The translations under genes were made by a program, and so were the position numbers. From Allodiplogaster sudhausi (lineage: Eukaryota; Nematoda; Chromadorea; Rhabditida; Diplogasteridae), in NCBI GenBank assembly GCA_945643635.1, contig CALZFC010000017.1, positions 1,047,501 through 1,111,500 on the forward strand: DNA of 64,000 nucleotides, read 5' to 3'. Of this stretch, positions 13,256 to 25,302 are shown in pieces; position 1 is the stretch's first letter, and every line of letters starts with the position of its first letter. The notes beneath the pieces were generated by a model. It worked only from the letters and a program-made list of their open reading frames with translations, did not search any database and was not told the origin of the DNA.

Positions 13256-15771
13256 AGAAAAATTAAAGAAATCAAGTGAGAGCGAAAAAAGACAAGAGAC
13301 TGGTAAGTGGTTCGTTGGCCCATTGAATTTTCTCTTCCACTAGCCAAGACGGGTGGCAGAGCATTACGCTAGAGACTCACGCTGTGAAAAGCCCAGCGAT
13401 TGTAGGTTGCTGGCAGTTATGGCTTCCCAACCCGTTGCATCCTTCTTTGAAATCATACTTCACAGGATCATTTCTGTAGTATGTATTTCACAACAAGCAC
13501 AACTGCGTGCCGATACCAACCCGCGATGAACGGTGAACTGGGCGAGGCACGAGCGGGAAGCTGCCCTTCGGGGCTTGAGGACCGCGGCCGCCGGAAGGCA
13601 ACTTTTGGCGGCTTGTGCCTTGCTCTTCTGAGCGGTTTATTAATGAGTTTTCATTGGTGTATTTGCAATGGTAGCACCTCTATGTCTCTGGTCTCTGAGT
13701 AGAACGAGCGAAATTTTTACATTTGTACATACATATAAAGAACTGCAAGACAGCAGATTTTTTATATTGGAAAAGTGTAACATCTGAATTCTCGATATTG
13801 ATGCGATGCAATATAACACTGTTATGTGATAACTGGTAAAAAAAATGTGGTTGAAAAAAAGATTCTCAAAAAGAAATAAGAGACTGAAAAAAACAAAACC
13901 AATATAACCATGAGAAATAAATGTTTACTTTCATGTTCTCAATTCCTCTCTCCGCTCAACTTCATGTTCGCGCACACAGTCAAGACATGCCATGAACAAA
14001 GGAAACCCCGTCATATATAGGATGCAGATGTAATGTATATGAGAAGAATGGACAAGAAATGCAGCTCTGGTTCCTCTGCATTTGACCGAGAAAATCTTTC
14101 GCCTTTTACTAAAGATTTCCGTGCAGAGGAGCAACTATGAGATTGCTCATTCTTTGGATCCCCCTCGAAAGAGCGGGGCAAAGATAGCGAAGATGTCGTA
14201 CAACCTTCATCACTCTCACGATCAGTTCCTCGCAATCACAGCCTTTTCTCTAGCTCTATTCCCGCTCGCAATTACGCAAGAAAGATAATGTTTTTTTAAA
14301 TGATACTCCGGAAAGGAGCCAGCTTCATTTGTGTTAAGATTGTAAGGGGAGGTACCGAATGAACAATATGTTACTTGCGTCCTGTAAATAATCCGGTTTT
14401 GAAGCAATATATAAACCATGTTAAGTCTTTTCTTTTGAAAAAGTAATGGGAATAGAGCTAGAGAAAAGGCTGTGATTGCGAGGAACTGAAAAAATGAGCA
14501 ATCTCATAGTTGCTCCTCTGCACGGAAATCTTTAGTAAAAGGCGAAAGATTTTCTTGGTCAAATGCAGAGGAACCAGAGCTGTATTTCTTGTCCATTCTT
14601 CTCGTATACATTATATCTGCATCCTATATATGACGGGGTTTCCTTTGTTCATGGCATGTCTTGACTGTGTGCGCGAACATGAAGTTGAGCGGAGAGTGGA
14701 ATTGAGAACATGAAAGTAAACATTTATCTCTCATGGTTATATTGGTTTTGTTTTTTTCAGTCTCTTATTTCTTTTTGAGAATCTTTTTTTCAACCACATT
14801 TTTTTACCAGTTATCACGTAACAGTGTTATATTGCATCGCATCAATATCGAGAATTCAGATGTTACACTTTTCCAATATAAAAAAATCTGCTGTCTAGCA
14901 GTTCATTATATGTATGTACAAATGTAAAAATTTCGCTCGTTCTACTCAGAGACCAGAGACATAGAGGTGCTACCATTGCAAATACATCAATGAAAACTCA
15001 TTAATATACCGCTCAGAAGAGCAAGGCACAAGCCGCCAAAAGTTGCCTTCCGGCGGCCGCGGTCCTCAAGCCCCGAAGGGCAGCTTCCCGCTCGTGCCTC
15101 GCCCAGTTCACCGTTCATCGCGGGTTGGTATCGGCACGCAGTTGTGCTTGTTGTGAAATACATACTACAGAAATGATCCTGTGAAGTATGATTTCAAAGA
15201 AGGATGCAACGGGTTGGGAAGCCATAACTGCCAGCAACCTACAATCGCTGGGCTTTTCACAGCGTGAGTCTCTAGCGTAATGCTCTGCCGCCCGTCTTGG
15301 CTAGTGGGAGAGAAAATTCAACGGGGCAACAAACACTCACTACTCTCTTGCAGAGATGGTAAATGGCCCAAAAATTTTGGGCCGGCCCGGCCCGAACCAT
15401 TTCCGGGCACTAGAATTTTGGGCCCGGCCCGGCCCGTGGGCCCGTTTGAGCGCGATTTTCAAAAAAATTCTGGGGGAAAAAAGTCCGACGAGTTACAAAG
15501 TGTTTTGAAATTCAGAATTTTTCATGCTCGTGCTATAGAAAAAGACTTTTAGGGGGAAAAATAAACAAATGAAGAAAGTTTTGCTCTTAACAATGCCACC
15601 AGTCGTCCTGACTGGACGACATTGCGTGCTTATCGGGCCCAAACAGGCTCACGGGCATGCCCAACTTTTTTGGGCCCGGCCCGGCCCGGGGAATTGGGCC
15701 AGGCCGGGCCGTTACCATCTCTGCTCTCTTGTCCTTTTTCGCTCTCCACACTTGATTTCTTTCATTTTTCT
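13256..15771. mobile_element. Long inverted repeat (fold-back element), arms about 1 kb
   Basis: The left arm (about 13256-14262) and right arm (14449-15771) are near-identical reverse complements, separated by about 190 bp. Agreement includes the outer CAAGTGAGAGCGAAAAAAG, the G+C-rich GCGGCCGCCGGAAGGCAAC block, and the inner GCCTTTTCTCTAGCTCTATT. About 70 bp (14153-14225) is present only in the left arm, and a MITE (15351-15723) only in the right. A tRNA-like segment starting GGGTGGCAGAGCATTACG occurs near both outer ends. There is no transposase frame. It is either a fold-back transposon or a palindromic duplication. Confidence 0.85.
15351..15723. mobile_element. hAT-type MITE, 373 bp, with 8-bp target duplication
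   Basis: The element begins CAGAGATGGTAAATGGCCC and ends with the inverted GGGCCGTTACCATCTCTG. It is flanked on both sides by CTCTCTTG (15343-15350 and 15724-15731), an 8-bp duplication typical of hAT insertion. The subterminal regions are GGGCCC/GGCCCGG-rich and self-complementary, and there is no transposase. Removing it and one duplication restores the match of the palindrome's right arm to its left arm, so it inserted after the palindrome formed. Confidence 0.93.
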
Positions 15772-17132
15772 ATAATGTACTGGAATTGGAAAGCCTAGGA
15801 AGAAATATTATGTCTATCTGTAATTTTTAATTAGTTTATATGTCAAAAATGATTTTAAAAAAAGTATATCAATAATTAAAATAAAGTAATAAAAGCATAA
15901 GAAAATAAAATATAAAGAAATAAATGATCGATTAACTGAGAGAAAAATTAAGTGAACAATAAAGTAATAAATCAACTAGGAAATATAGATAAGCAAATGA
16001 ACAAATTAAATACAATAAAAAACAATAAATATAGAAGATTCGAGCGCCTAGCATTTCCTCTATTTCTGACGCAATCATCTCGGCATTTCCATTCAAGACC
16101 ATCTCGTCCTTTCCTCCCGCATAAATAACAGAGGACTTCTCATTTTTCGCACCGTTATGGTTTGACACTTCACTCACTGAATGTGATCTATCACAAAATA
16201 GTTCTCAAAGGAAGAAAGAGAGGGAGAGAGAGTGAGAGAGAGAAAGAGAGAAGGAATGAGTAACAAGAACATAAAGAGAGAGGGAGAGAGAGAGAGAAAT
16301 AGAAAGAGAGAGAGAGAAATAGAGATTAAGAGAAAGAAAAATAGAGAAAGAGAGCGAGAGAGAGAGTTGAAAAAGTGAAAAGGAAAGCTTACTACAATCA
16401 ACAGGATTACAGAATTCCATAGAAAGCAAGATATTTCTCATAAGAACTATAAGGAGCATGTCATTTTACCCATATAATTGTTGGGAATCTCATTAATTCA
16501 TCAGGGTCTCGCGCCGTCAATAACAGTAGTAACTAGGAAGTGTAACAGGCTGAGACATGGTCGCCTAAAGGACATTCGTGTACTTTTATGCGTTTCCTTT
16601 CCAAGGGTGGAAATACATTTCTTTGAACTTTTTTTGTACCATTCAGCCTATTTAGTTGTTTTCTAAAAATATTAGCACTATATACATAGATAAAGATGAC
16701 AGGATTATTCCTTTATTTTCAAAGTATTTACTTTTTTTAAACCTTTTCCATCTCAAAATCTCTCTCTCTCTCTCTGTCCTTTCATTCTCTTTTTTTGTTC
16801 TTCTTCGTAGGAAGTTAGCGGGATAAAGTTGAGCCCCGGGGCGCTTTCGCTTTCGTCCATGTTACATACGCTGTGTGATGGATCCGAACGGAAATGCCGC
16901 GCTTCTTGCCGAGGTCATCCGCCAGCATTGTCGACGATTGAGAGATTAAGGGAAGCTGAGATGAGAATTAGGAGAGAGAGAGAGAGACAGAGGGAGAGAG
17001 AGAGAGAGAGACAGAGGGAAGTAATGAGAGACGGAGAAGGCGAGACAGCGACGGAACGAGAGAAATAGAGTGAGAGAGATAGAGAGAAAAAGCAACATAT
17101 GGAGTGCGGGAAGAGAGAGAGAGAGAGAAAGC

Positions 17133-17172
<40 letters not shown>

Positions 17173-18122
17173 GAGATTAATCCGTTCCACTTTCACTGTT
17201 TTCACCGTTCTAGCACGCTTAGAAGATAAGCGCGCATGAAACAAGCAACTGAAGACATTGAAGGCCACATCAGTACTAGTCAATGTTGGCAATATACAGA
17301 TATATTTTTTTTGTTTAAAGAAATGAAAATAAATTGTAAACACCATTCAACATCTTGATTCATTCCTTTCGTGATCACTAAGGCAAAGAGAAGCAAAAAA
17401 AAACCAAGGAACTTCACAAGTGAAAAGGGAAGGTACGAGTAACCAGTACCAACATACATATGTATGTACATGCAATGTATGTTGTTACTTGTTAATGAAT
17501 ATATGTTGATTACATACAATGTATGTATGTAATCAACATATTTATATGAACTCGTACAGCTTCACAGGTCGCTCTTCATTTCCAATTGTCTTTTTCTTTT
17601 CAAATGCCGGATATCTTCTCTGTCTTTGTGTCTGTTTTTGTTTCTCTCTCAGAATATTTTTTTTAAATATAAATTCATCTTGACGTCAACTTTGTGCTAG
17701 CAAAAATTTCTTGCACTTCAGAAATGATAGTTGAACAGATTGAAAATCCAAGTCAGGCATTTAATTTTATTAATTTTTTTTTCTTTTTTTTAAATAATCG
17801 TTTTCAAACAATCTCGCGTAGTTCACTGCGACGGGAAGGATGAATTGAGAGCTTGAGATGAAGCCAAAGTTTGCTTGCCTTTTTATTCGAGAAAGAAAGC
17901 CAAGCTCGTGGCGAGCAACGGTAGTGAAGAAATAGAAGAGAGTGAAAGGCGGGGATCGAGGCTGACGTGAGAGAGAAAGTGGGAGAACCCACAAGGCATA
18001 CTTTCTGCCGCCGGGTGGCACAGTGATTAAGAGAGAGAAAATGTGAGGAAGGATGAGGGAGAAAAAGAGAGCAGACAAAGAGAGAGAGAGAGAGAAAGGG
18101 AGTAGAGAGTAAGAGAAAGAGT

Positions 18123-18156
<34 letters not shown>

Positions 18157-18653
18157 AAGAAAGAGAGAGAGAGAGAGAGAAAGAAAGAGAGAGAGAGAAG
18201 AGCGTTGGCGCTAACAGGCAACTCTGCAAGTGTGTAGTTGACTCCTCCTCTCCTCCCCTCAGGCGGGGGGGGGGGGGGGGGGGGTGGCGCATCTCTACTC
18301 TTCTTTCTACCTCGGCGCAGCAGAACCCGATGGTCGACCGAGCAGCAGCAGGGTATGCGTCGTTTCTTCAACACTTATTATTACTTCTTACTTTTTATTT
18401 TCTGACTGAATTTTAATGGGCACACAGAAAAAATTGCCAAAAGTATCACTAAAGTGTTTATTTGGTCCTCAGTCTATGCATCAGGGGAGAGGTGGAGAGA
18501 GAGACATAGAGGAAGAGAGTGAAATAGAGAGAGAGAGATAGAGAGTGAGGGAGAGAAAGAGAAACAGAGAGAGAGAGATATACGGAGAGAGAGAGAGAGA
18601 GATACGGTAAGAGCAAGTTTAAGTTATGACCATTTCAGTGTGTTTTTGTATTC
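15772..18653. other. Microsatellite-rich intergenic region
   Basis: GA-rich tracts occupy about 16203-16365, 16970-17180, 18030-18205 and 18485-18603, with a run of 20 G at 18265-18284. A perfect hairpin of about 40 bp with TATGTTGATTACATAC arms lies at about 17502-17545. A possible exon-like block at 16811-16945 (open on + in more than one frame) has no recognisable homologue. No confident gene. Confidence 0.6.
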
Positions 18654-19108
18654 ATGTATATTTTTAATTGTTTATTTTCCAGCGTGTTCCTGCTGATGCT
18701 TGGCACCGCGGCCGCCTTCACGACGGCGCCCTTTGATCTGACGAGTTACAACGACTGGCCTGAATTTGAGGTGTGCGCGCGGGAAATTCAAATAATAATT
18801 TTCATATTTTTTTTAAATTTGGTCCCGTCGCGAAAAGATTTATGACTCGTTTTCATTAGGCCTATCTCATCGAGACGGCGCGCCTGAATCCGGGACTCGT
18901 GAAGTTACTTCAAATTGGAGAGTCGCACGAGGGTCGACCACTGCTGGGACTGCTGGTTAGAGAGAGAGAGAGAGAGAAAGAGAAGGAGAGATTCACAGGC
19001 AGAGAAAGAGAGATTGACAGGCAGACAAAGAGAAAGAGAGAGTGAGAGAGAGAAAGAGAAAGAGAGATTGACAGGCAGAGAAAGAGAAAGATAGACCGAC
19101 AGACAGGC

Positions 19109-19153
<45 letters not shown>

Positions 19154-19299
19154 ATAGCAGACTTTACAAAAGGGACATCATTGGTACATCGAAACAATGC
19201 CGTTGCTTTTCGATTTGATCAGAAATTTAGTGACTCGAGAGTGAAATGAGATGAATGTAGAGAGAGGCCAAGTGCATCTTGATAGAAGAGGTCTGTCTT

Positions 19300-19348
<49 letters not shown>

Positions 19349-19859
19349 CTCCCTTACCCTATCTACAAGCTGTCATCTCTCTTCTTCTCTCACTCTCTAC
19401 TTCGTTGCTCGCTTTCTGCCTATATCTGTTTCTCCATATCACACTCTCAGTTTTCTCACTCTCTTTCGTTAGTACTATCTCGCACTCTCGTTCTCTCTCT
19501 CTCTCTCGCATTCTACCATTACGCATTTCCGTGCTGTTTCGTTTATGCTGACGGCGCGCGCGGAGTAAGACTAGAGACCACCAGACAGGAGCCTTGTTAT
19601 TTGCTACTAGTAGACAGAGCAACAAATTCACAAGATGCCCAGAGACTCTCATAAAGGGTTATAAACATTTCCTTGGCTTCTTGCCGAAGAACACCCGTTC
19701 CTTCTTCGATCCCTTATGTTCTCTACTTGAACAAGCAACTCATTCGTGGTCGCTTATAATATTCCGGTTTCAGCACTCCCCCTCCTCCTCTTCACATTAC
19801 CAAGACGCCCTTGGACGTTTTGTGTGGTAGCGGAATTGCCATTCCACTAGCTCTCTCCT

Positions 19860-19904
<45 letters not shown>

Positions 19905-20893
19905 CTCTTTCTCTCTCTGTCTCTCTGTATCTCTCTCTTTCTCTCTCTCTGTCTCTCTCTCTCTCTATCACTCTTTCTCTCAATTTCTGGTCTCTCTGAC
20001 TTCTACACTCTCTCGCGTGCTCTCTCTCTCTCGTCACCTTCACGCTCTCTCATTCCATCTCAGAATGCTCTATTCTTTTTTGTCTCATCCATGAAGGTGA
20101 AGCTCGCATCAATCTCCCCAAATCGTTTCATCAGCCAAGCAAAGAAAAAGCCGCCCAATCTAGAACGCAGGTGCTCATGGAACAGAGCTAGAATAGGCTT
20201 GGCGTAAGGAAAGCGAAAAGAGAAAAAAAAATAAATGCGAAAACTATTTTTACATATTTGCATGAATGTGCACGTATAAAACTAATATAAAACATTTATG
20301 AAATCATTTGCATTTTTATGTATTATACATCAATTGCCTAAAACGATGTACGCCTATGTTTTTTCCTTCTTTTCCAGAACTAATAAAAGTAATTAAAAAC
20401 TATTATATGGCTATTTTGAAAGCAAGAAATACAAATCGTAATTATAAATATTTGACAGATTGGCAAGACGCAGCGATGGAAGAAGGCGATGGTCTGGCTG
20501 GACGGCGGGAATCACGCCCGGGAATGGCCCGCATTTCACACGGCTGTCTACTTTATCGAGCAGGTCTTTGGATTTATCGATTTTTATTTTGATCTACCGA
20601 TTGGTGATTTTTGATCTACCATTTTTTTTGCTACAAAGTTGCAATATCGATTGATTTGCCCATTGCAAATTTAATTTTTGACTAATGTGATTCTAATCAA
20701 TTAATATTCAATTCAAAAGTAGATCGGTGACATATTGATTATTGTCTTGTTTTTATTCCAGCTCATAAACCTCTACGGAATCTCGGAAAAGATCACCAAC
20801 TACGTGGATACGCTAGACTTTCTCGTCTTCCCTGTGCTGAATCCGGACGGCTTCGTCTACTCGCGGACAGATAGGGATCCGAGTGTACGAGAG

Positions 20894-20938
<45 letters not shown>

Positions 20939-21602
20939 GAGAGGAAGTGAGAGAGACAGAAAGAGTGAAAGCTAGATCGAAGGAAAGGAAAAGGAGAGAA
21001 TCTTGGAGAAATTGCACACTCAAATATCGTTGCCAGGGACGATAATACAAGAGAGAAAAGGTGTGAGAAATAAATCTTAATAATGAAATGTTAAACTAAA
21101 TTTCAAAAGGAAACAAAATCCAGATTCGTCAATGGCGGAAGAATCGCGCACCCGAGAACTGCACGGGCATCACCGGATCACGGAAAGACGTTAGGCGGGC
21201 ATTGCTACTACATCGGCTACATTCTTTTTATCTTTTATTTCATTTATATTATATATAAAATATTAATAATGACAGTTCCATTATTATTTTTTTAGTGAAA
21301 CAACAAGACATGTTTAACTTTCTTATAATGCTTTCAGAAAATATGGAATAAAATGATTCCTTTTTTCTTCATTGAGTCTAGCAATATTTTTCAAAATGCA
21401 TTTAATTAATTCCTTATAAAAAATTAAAGGTATGCTGCGCCGGCGTAGACCTGAATCGTAACTACGACTTCGCCTTCAGCCATCGCAACTATCCGTTCAA
21501 CAACGCGTGCTCGGATGAGTACCAAGGAGCTGCGCCGTTCTCCGAGCCGGAGAGTCGGTGAGAAATATGAGAGAGTGAGAGAAAAAGAGAGAGAGAGAGT
21601 GG

Positions 21603-21633
<31 letters not shown>

Positions 21634-22702
21634 AAGGAATGGAGAATGGTAGAGAGATAGAGATGAAGGAAGAGGAAACCTGAAAGATTGGGATGGACAT
21701 ATTGAGTGTGAGAGAGCGAAAGAGAGAGAGAGAGAGAGAGATAGAGAGAGAGAGGGACAATGAGCAAGAATACAAACTAGAAAATTAAAGGGGAAAGAAA
21801 GTAAAACGTTGCATGCAAAAAAATATAGTCTTAGATTTTTTATTCACTATAATTTAAAAAAAATATCGTACACGCGGTAGTTTCCCATGCATGCATCTAA
21901 ATATATTTATGCAGATGCATATAAATAGATCAATTATGCTGTAAACAAGCCTTTCTATTTCGATCTTGCACTGACTGATTGTGAGAGTTTTCCCTCGTTC
22001 ATTGTTCGAAATGACCATACCAAAAAAATCTTTTTGCAATCGCCATAGTGAGTTAAGAGATAATATCTCATTACATTACTCGAATAACCGTCTCTGTCTC
22101 TCCTCTGCTTACTCGCAATTTCCTCTTCGTTGACCTGCCTTCTCGAGAGTTGAGAACTACCCGATTCGCGCAAGTTTTGTGCAATTGTTACGCCGGGCAC
22201 CACAATGAACAACAGTGTGTCTGTCACTTTCGCTGCATTGACCCCTGTCTGCGCGCAAGTGCTAGCAATAAGAACTGCTTGAACACCACTCAAGCAGCGT
22301 TCAAAGTATGCACAACTTGTTCTCGACGACAATGCAAAGGGAAACTACAGCAACCTACAAAATCTCATTGAATGTTATATGCAATAACAGAAAAAAAAAC
22401 GATAGTGATATGTAGCCGACCGCCGTCAGACTAATTGTATTTAAATGCATCTCATAATCAGCTAAATCTGATCAATAATTTGAATAATTAAAATTCTTAA
22501 AAATGATTTTAAAAATAAAAATAAAGTTTATAAAAAAAATAACAGTAATAATTTCCTCAGCGCCGTTCGTGACTTCATCACGTCACGCGCCCTCCGCGGA
22601 CGCATCCACGCCGTCGTCAGTCTGCACACGCACGGACAGCTCATCATTCTGCCCTTCAACGCACGTAGGAAGCAGTATCCGGAGGACTTTGACGATTTGG
22701 TC

Positions 22703-22751
<49 letters not shown>

Positions 22752-22759
22752 AAGAGAGG

Positions 22760-22837
<78 letters not shown>

Positions 22838-22845
22838 AAGAGAGG

Positions 22846-22897
<52 letters not shown>

Positions 22898-22972
22898 GAG
22901 AGAGAGGAAGAGAGAGAGGAAGAGAGAGAGAGAGGGAGAGAGGAAGAGAGAGAGAGAGAGAGAGGGGGGGGG

Positions 22973-23012
<40 letters not shown>

Positions 23013-23902
23013 ATATAGAATGATTCTTTTCTTCATGTTTCTGGCATTGAGGTTACAAGATTATTTTTGATTAATACATTAAAGACATACATATGGCCTT
23101 GCTTTTGTAGCAAGAACTCGCGTTGCGTGTCGCGGCGCGTATTCGATCTTTCCGCGACACGACCTATCGCGTCGGCACAGCAGCGGATATGCTCGGTGAG
23201 CTAGAGGAAAAACTTGAATTTGCCGCCGAAACTTTTCTTGAATTTCTGGCGCCAAATTCAAAAATACATCGTTGAAATAACCTTGACACACATGCTAGGC
23301 CCGGCGACCGGCGGAGCAACTGACTGGATCAAGGCGAACACCAAGATCAAGTACGTCTACGTCTTCGAGCTTCCGCCCGACATGAAGAGTCAGTAAACGT
23401 CGTCACATTGATTCCGTGCACTAAAGAACACTTTGATTCCAAGTAGGAAATAATGAATTTAAAAAAAACATATATAAAAATTCTCTTGCATAACAAATGA
23501 TTAAATGCGTAGCAGTAGACATTCGAGCTATTTGCAGCCTTCTTCGCCTTCCAAATCAAGCCGCACTGGCTGATTCCGATCGGACGCGAGACGTGGGCGG
23601 GCGTTCAGGTACTAAAAAAAATATATAATCGAACTAAAGAAAGATTAAAATCTTTTTCTATGATTTTTTTTAAGTAAAAGCAAAATGTATGTTGCTGGCG
23701 CACTGTACTTCGTCTCTGCATATCTAAGTATATTAATAGACATATCTATTTTGACTTCAATATGTTTGCACTTCAAAATCGATGAAATGCTCTGATAGTT
23801 TTTGGAAATCTCTCTAACACTCATCTGACCTCCCCTTTTCAGGTGATTATTGAGCAAGTCATCGCAGAATTTGTCGAGAACGGAGAGAGACGCCTTCAGT
23901 AG
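18654..23902 (+). CDS. Secreted M14 zinc carboxypeptidase
   Basis: Eleven exons (18654-18770, 18860-18955, 20459-20563, 20762-20884, 21124-21189, 21430-21557, 22561-22699, 23111-23195, 23299-23388, 23538-23608, 23843-23902) close in phase to 359 residues. The first exon starts with a hydrophobic signal-like segment (MYIFNCLFSSVFLLMLGTAA), so the enzyme is probably secreted; an acceptor-like TTTTCCAG inside that segment leaves an alternative upstream start possible. M14 enzymes remove C-terminal residues with a His-Glu-His zinc site. Visible here are HARE (about residues 90-93), LNPDG-like VLNPDGF, DLNRNYDF (Asn-Arg pair 178-179), SLHTHGQ (zinc His 234) and FELPP (catalytic Glu 310). No propeptide is evident, and the usual substrate-binding Tyr before the ATGG motif is Gly. 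Large introns are full of GA/CT repeats. Confidence 0.93.
18960..19155 (+). repeat. GA microsatellite after the exon 2 donor (carboxypeptidase intron 2)
   Basis: GA-rich tract starting four bases after the donor at 18956. CT tracts of opposite sense occur later in the same 1.5-kb intron (19300-19345 and 19863-20035), so the RNA could fold on itself. Confidence 0.9.
20058..20263 (-). pseudogene. Possible protein-coding fragment inside carboxypeptidase intron 2
   Basis: The antisense strand of the intron carries a 67-codon frame with protein-like composition, including PILALFHEHLRSRLGG and WLMKRFGEIDASFTF, ending in a stop. No splice context or family is recognised. It could be a gene or retro-copy fragment, or chance. 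Confidence 0.25.
21567..21765 (+). repeat. GA microsatellite after the exon 6 donor (carboxypeptidase)
   Basis: Interrupted GA tract beginning about 10 bp after the donor at 21558. Confidence 0.9.
21955..22332 (-). other. 125-codon antisense open frame in carboxypeptidase intron 6
   Basis: Open frame with mixed composition (VQAVLIASTCAQTGVNAA, VTDTLLFIVVPGVTIAQN). There is no homologue, splice signal or start context that makes it convincing; it could be a nested gene or chance. Confidence 0.2.
22704..23012 (+). repeat. GA microsatellite, about 300 bp (carboxypeptidase intron 7)
   Basis: Nearly pure GA/GGA tract starting four bases after the exon 7 donor, with a run of about 9 G near 22963. 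Long Arg-Glu or Ser-Leu frames here are artefacts. Confidence 0.95.
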
Positions 23903-25302
23903 ATCGAATCAGAATAAGGAGAAGATCGTTGTGTACGTAATGCCTTAAAATTTTATATACATTGACACGATTCAAGACACAGATATACGGTAATTTTTAT
24001 ATACTAAAGAACGATGCCTCATTCTTGAATGGTTTCCATAGACATTTAGTCCAACACACCATTATTTTCTGACTTGTGAGACAGGTCTTTTCAAACTGGG
24101 TTTCTTCAGTGTTTTTCAAATGTTCTTACTGTCGCTGTTGAATATCTATCCTTCTTAGAAAATCTCTTCTTTTTCACCATTTAACTTGTCTTTAAATTAA
24201 TTTGCTTTTAAAAATTGTTTATTTTACGGGTTGAAGGTGATTTTTCAAGCCGTTTTCTTGTCCTCCTAAGAGCAAACGCCAGTTATATATTTTTTTTTCT
24301 CTACCAAAAGCGTGGTCCATCATTATCTTTTACTCGATTCTCTCGTTCTCTCTCTCTCTCTCTCTCTCTGTTTCACTCTCCTTATCTACTGCTTACTATC
24401 CGGCTCTCTCGTTACCAACGATCCATCTAACTTTTCTTTCCTCTCCCTAACAATTAGACACATATCTTCACCGTCGCTCCCATTTCTTTATCCTCTCTTA
24501 GTTCCTCCCACTTCCCTTTGCATGTTTTCTCTATACGTTCTCCTTTGTTTCCGTAAGACGGGTCTTGTCATGAGACGAAATAAATTTGTATATTTTGGTG
24601 CAGATTGGACATCATGTATCTTCCATTAGGAGAGAGCGGTCGCAGCGCGGGCCATTGATCCTTTGATGCAGCGGGTATATAAAAACCTGACAAGTGTCGG
24701 TTGCTGCAATGCTGTACATAGAGATGCACTACTAGGCAGGTGTCCATTGATGATCAAGAACCGCTTGATGAGGCTTAGGCCGTAGTGATTCCGATTGTAC
24801 GTCAGTCGGAGGACAGAAATAAGCAGACCACATTTTTAAAGAAACGTTACAAGTGAAAGTCATACCAGTAATATATAAAGAAATATATATATCGTCATGA
24901 TGTTAAACATTGACAAGTCTCACAACTTTTAAATACGTCTGTTATTTTTTTCTAACATTGATTGATTGGGCGAAGAGTTTGTACATTATAATTATAGTTT
25001 CCCTATTTCGTGTCACAAGGATTTCTCATCCTTACTCGTCCACGGCTCTTTCATCTTCTGCATTTCCTTGCTCACTCAGCTTTTCGGCCGAATTCGGCCT
25101 ATTCTGTCGGCCTGAAGGCCGCTACAGAAGCATTTCGACCTGGAAAATTCATTTACCTTAGCTTTAAATTAATTTTTTAATGGCTACGTTTAGTTAATTA
25201 TCGAACTGAAAATTATTTTCTACAGATTTTTATTTTAAGATTTGTACTTTTACTGCTAAATGTCTAAAGAAATATTTCAATGATTCATTTAGCAATACAA
25301 GT
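23903..25302. other. Intergenic, converging gene ends
   Basis: No exon recognised between the carboxypeptidase stop and the end of the minus-strand acyltransferase gene. A TATA-like GGGTATATAAAAAC sits at about 24670, followed by a short G+C-richer block (24690-24820) that might be transcribed, but I cannot assign it. A CT tract lies at 24347-24370. Confidence 0.4.

Noticed and set aside
16829..17068. Possible first exon of the carboxypeptidase gene
   Set aside because: The frame carries no signal peptide, runs into a GA tract and is not needed: 18654 already provides a Met and signal-like segment.
22503..23036. Arg-Glu frames over 100 codons on both strands
   Set aside because: Pure GA microsatellite inside carboxypeptidase intron 7.
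24310..24630. Plus-strand frame of about 105 codons
   Set aside because: Driven by a CT tract, with no splice or family support.
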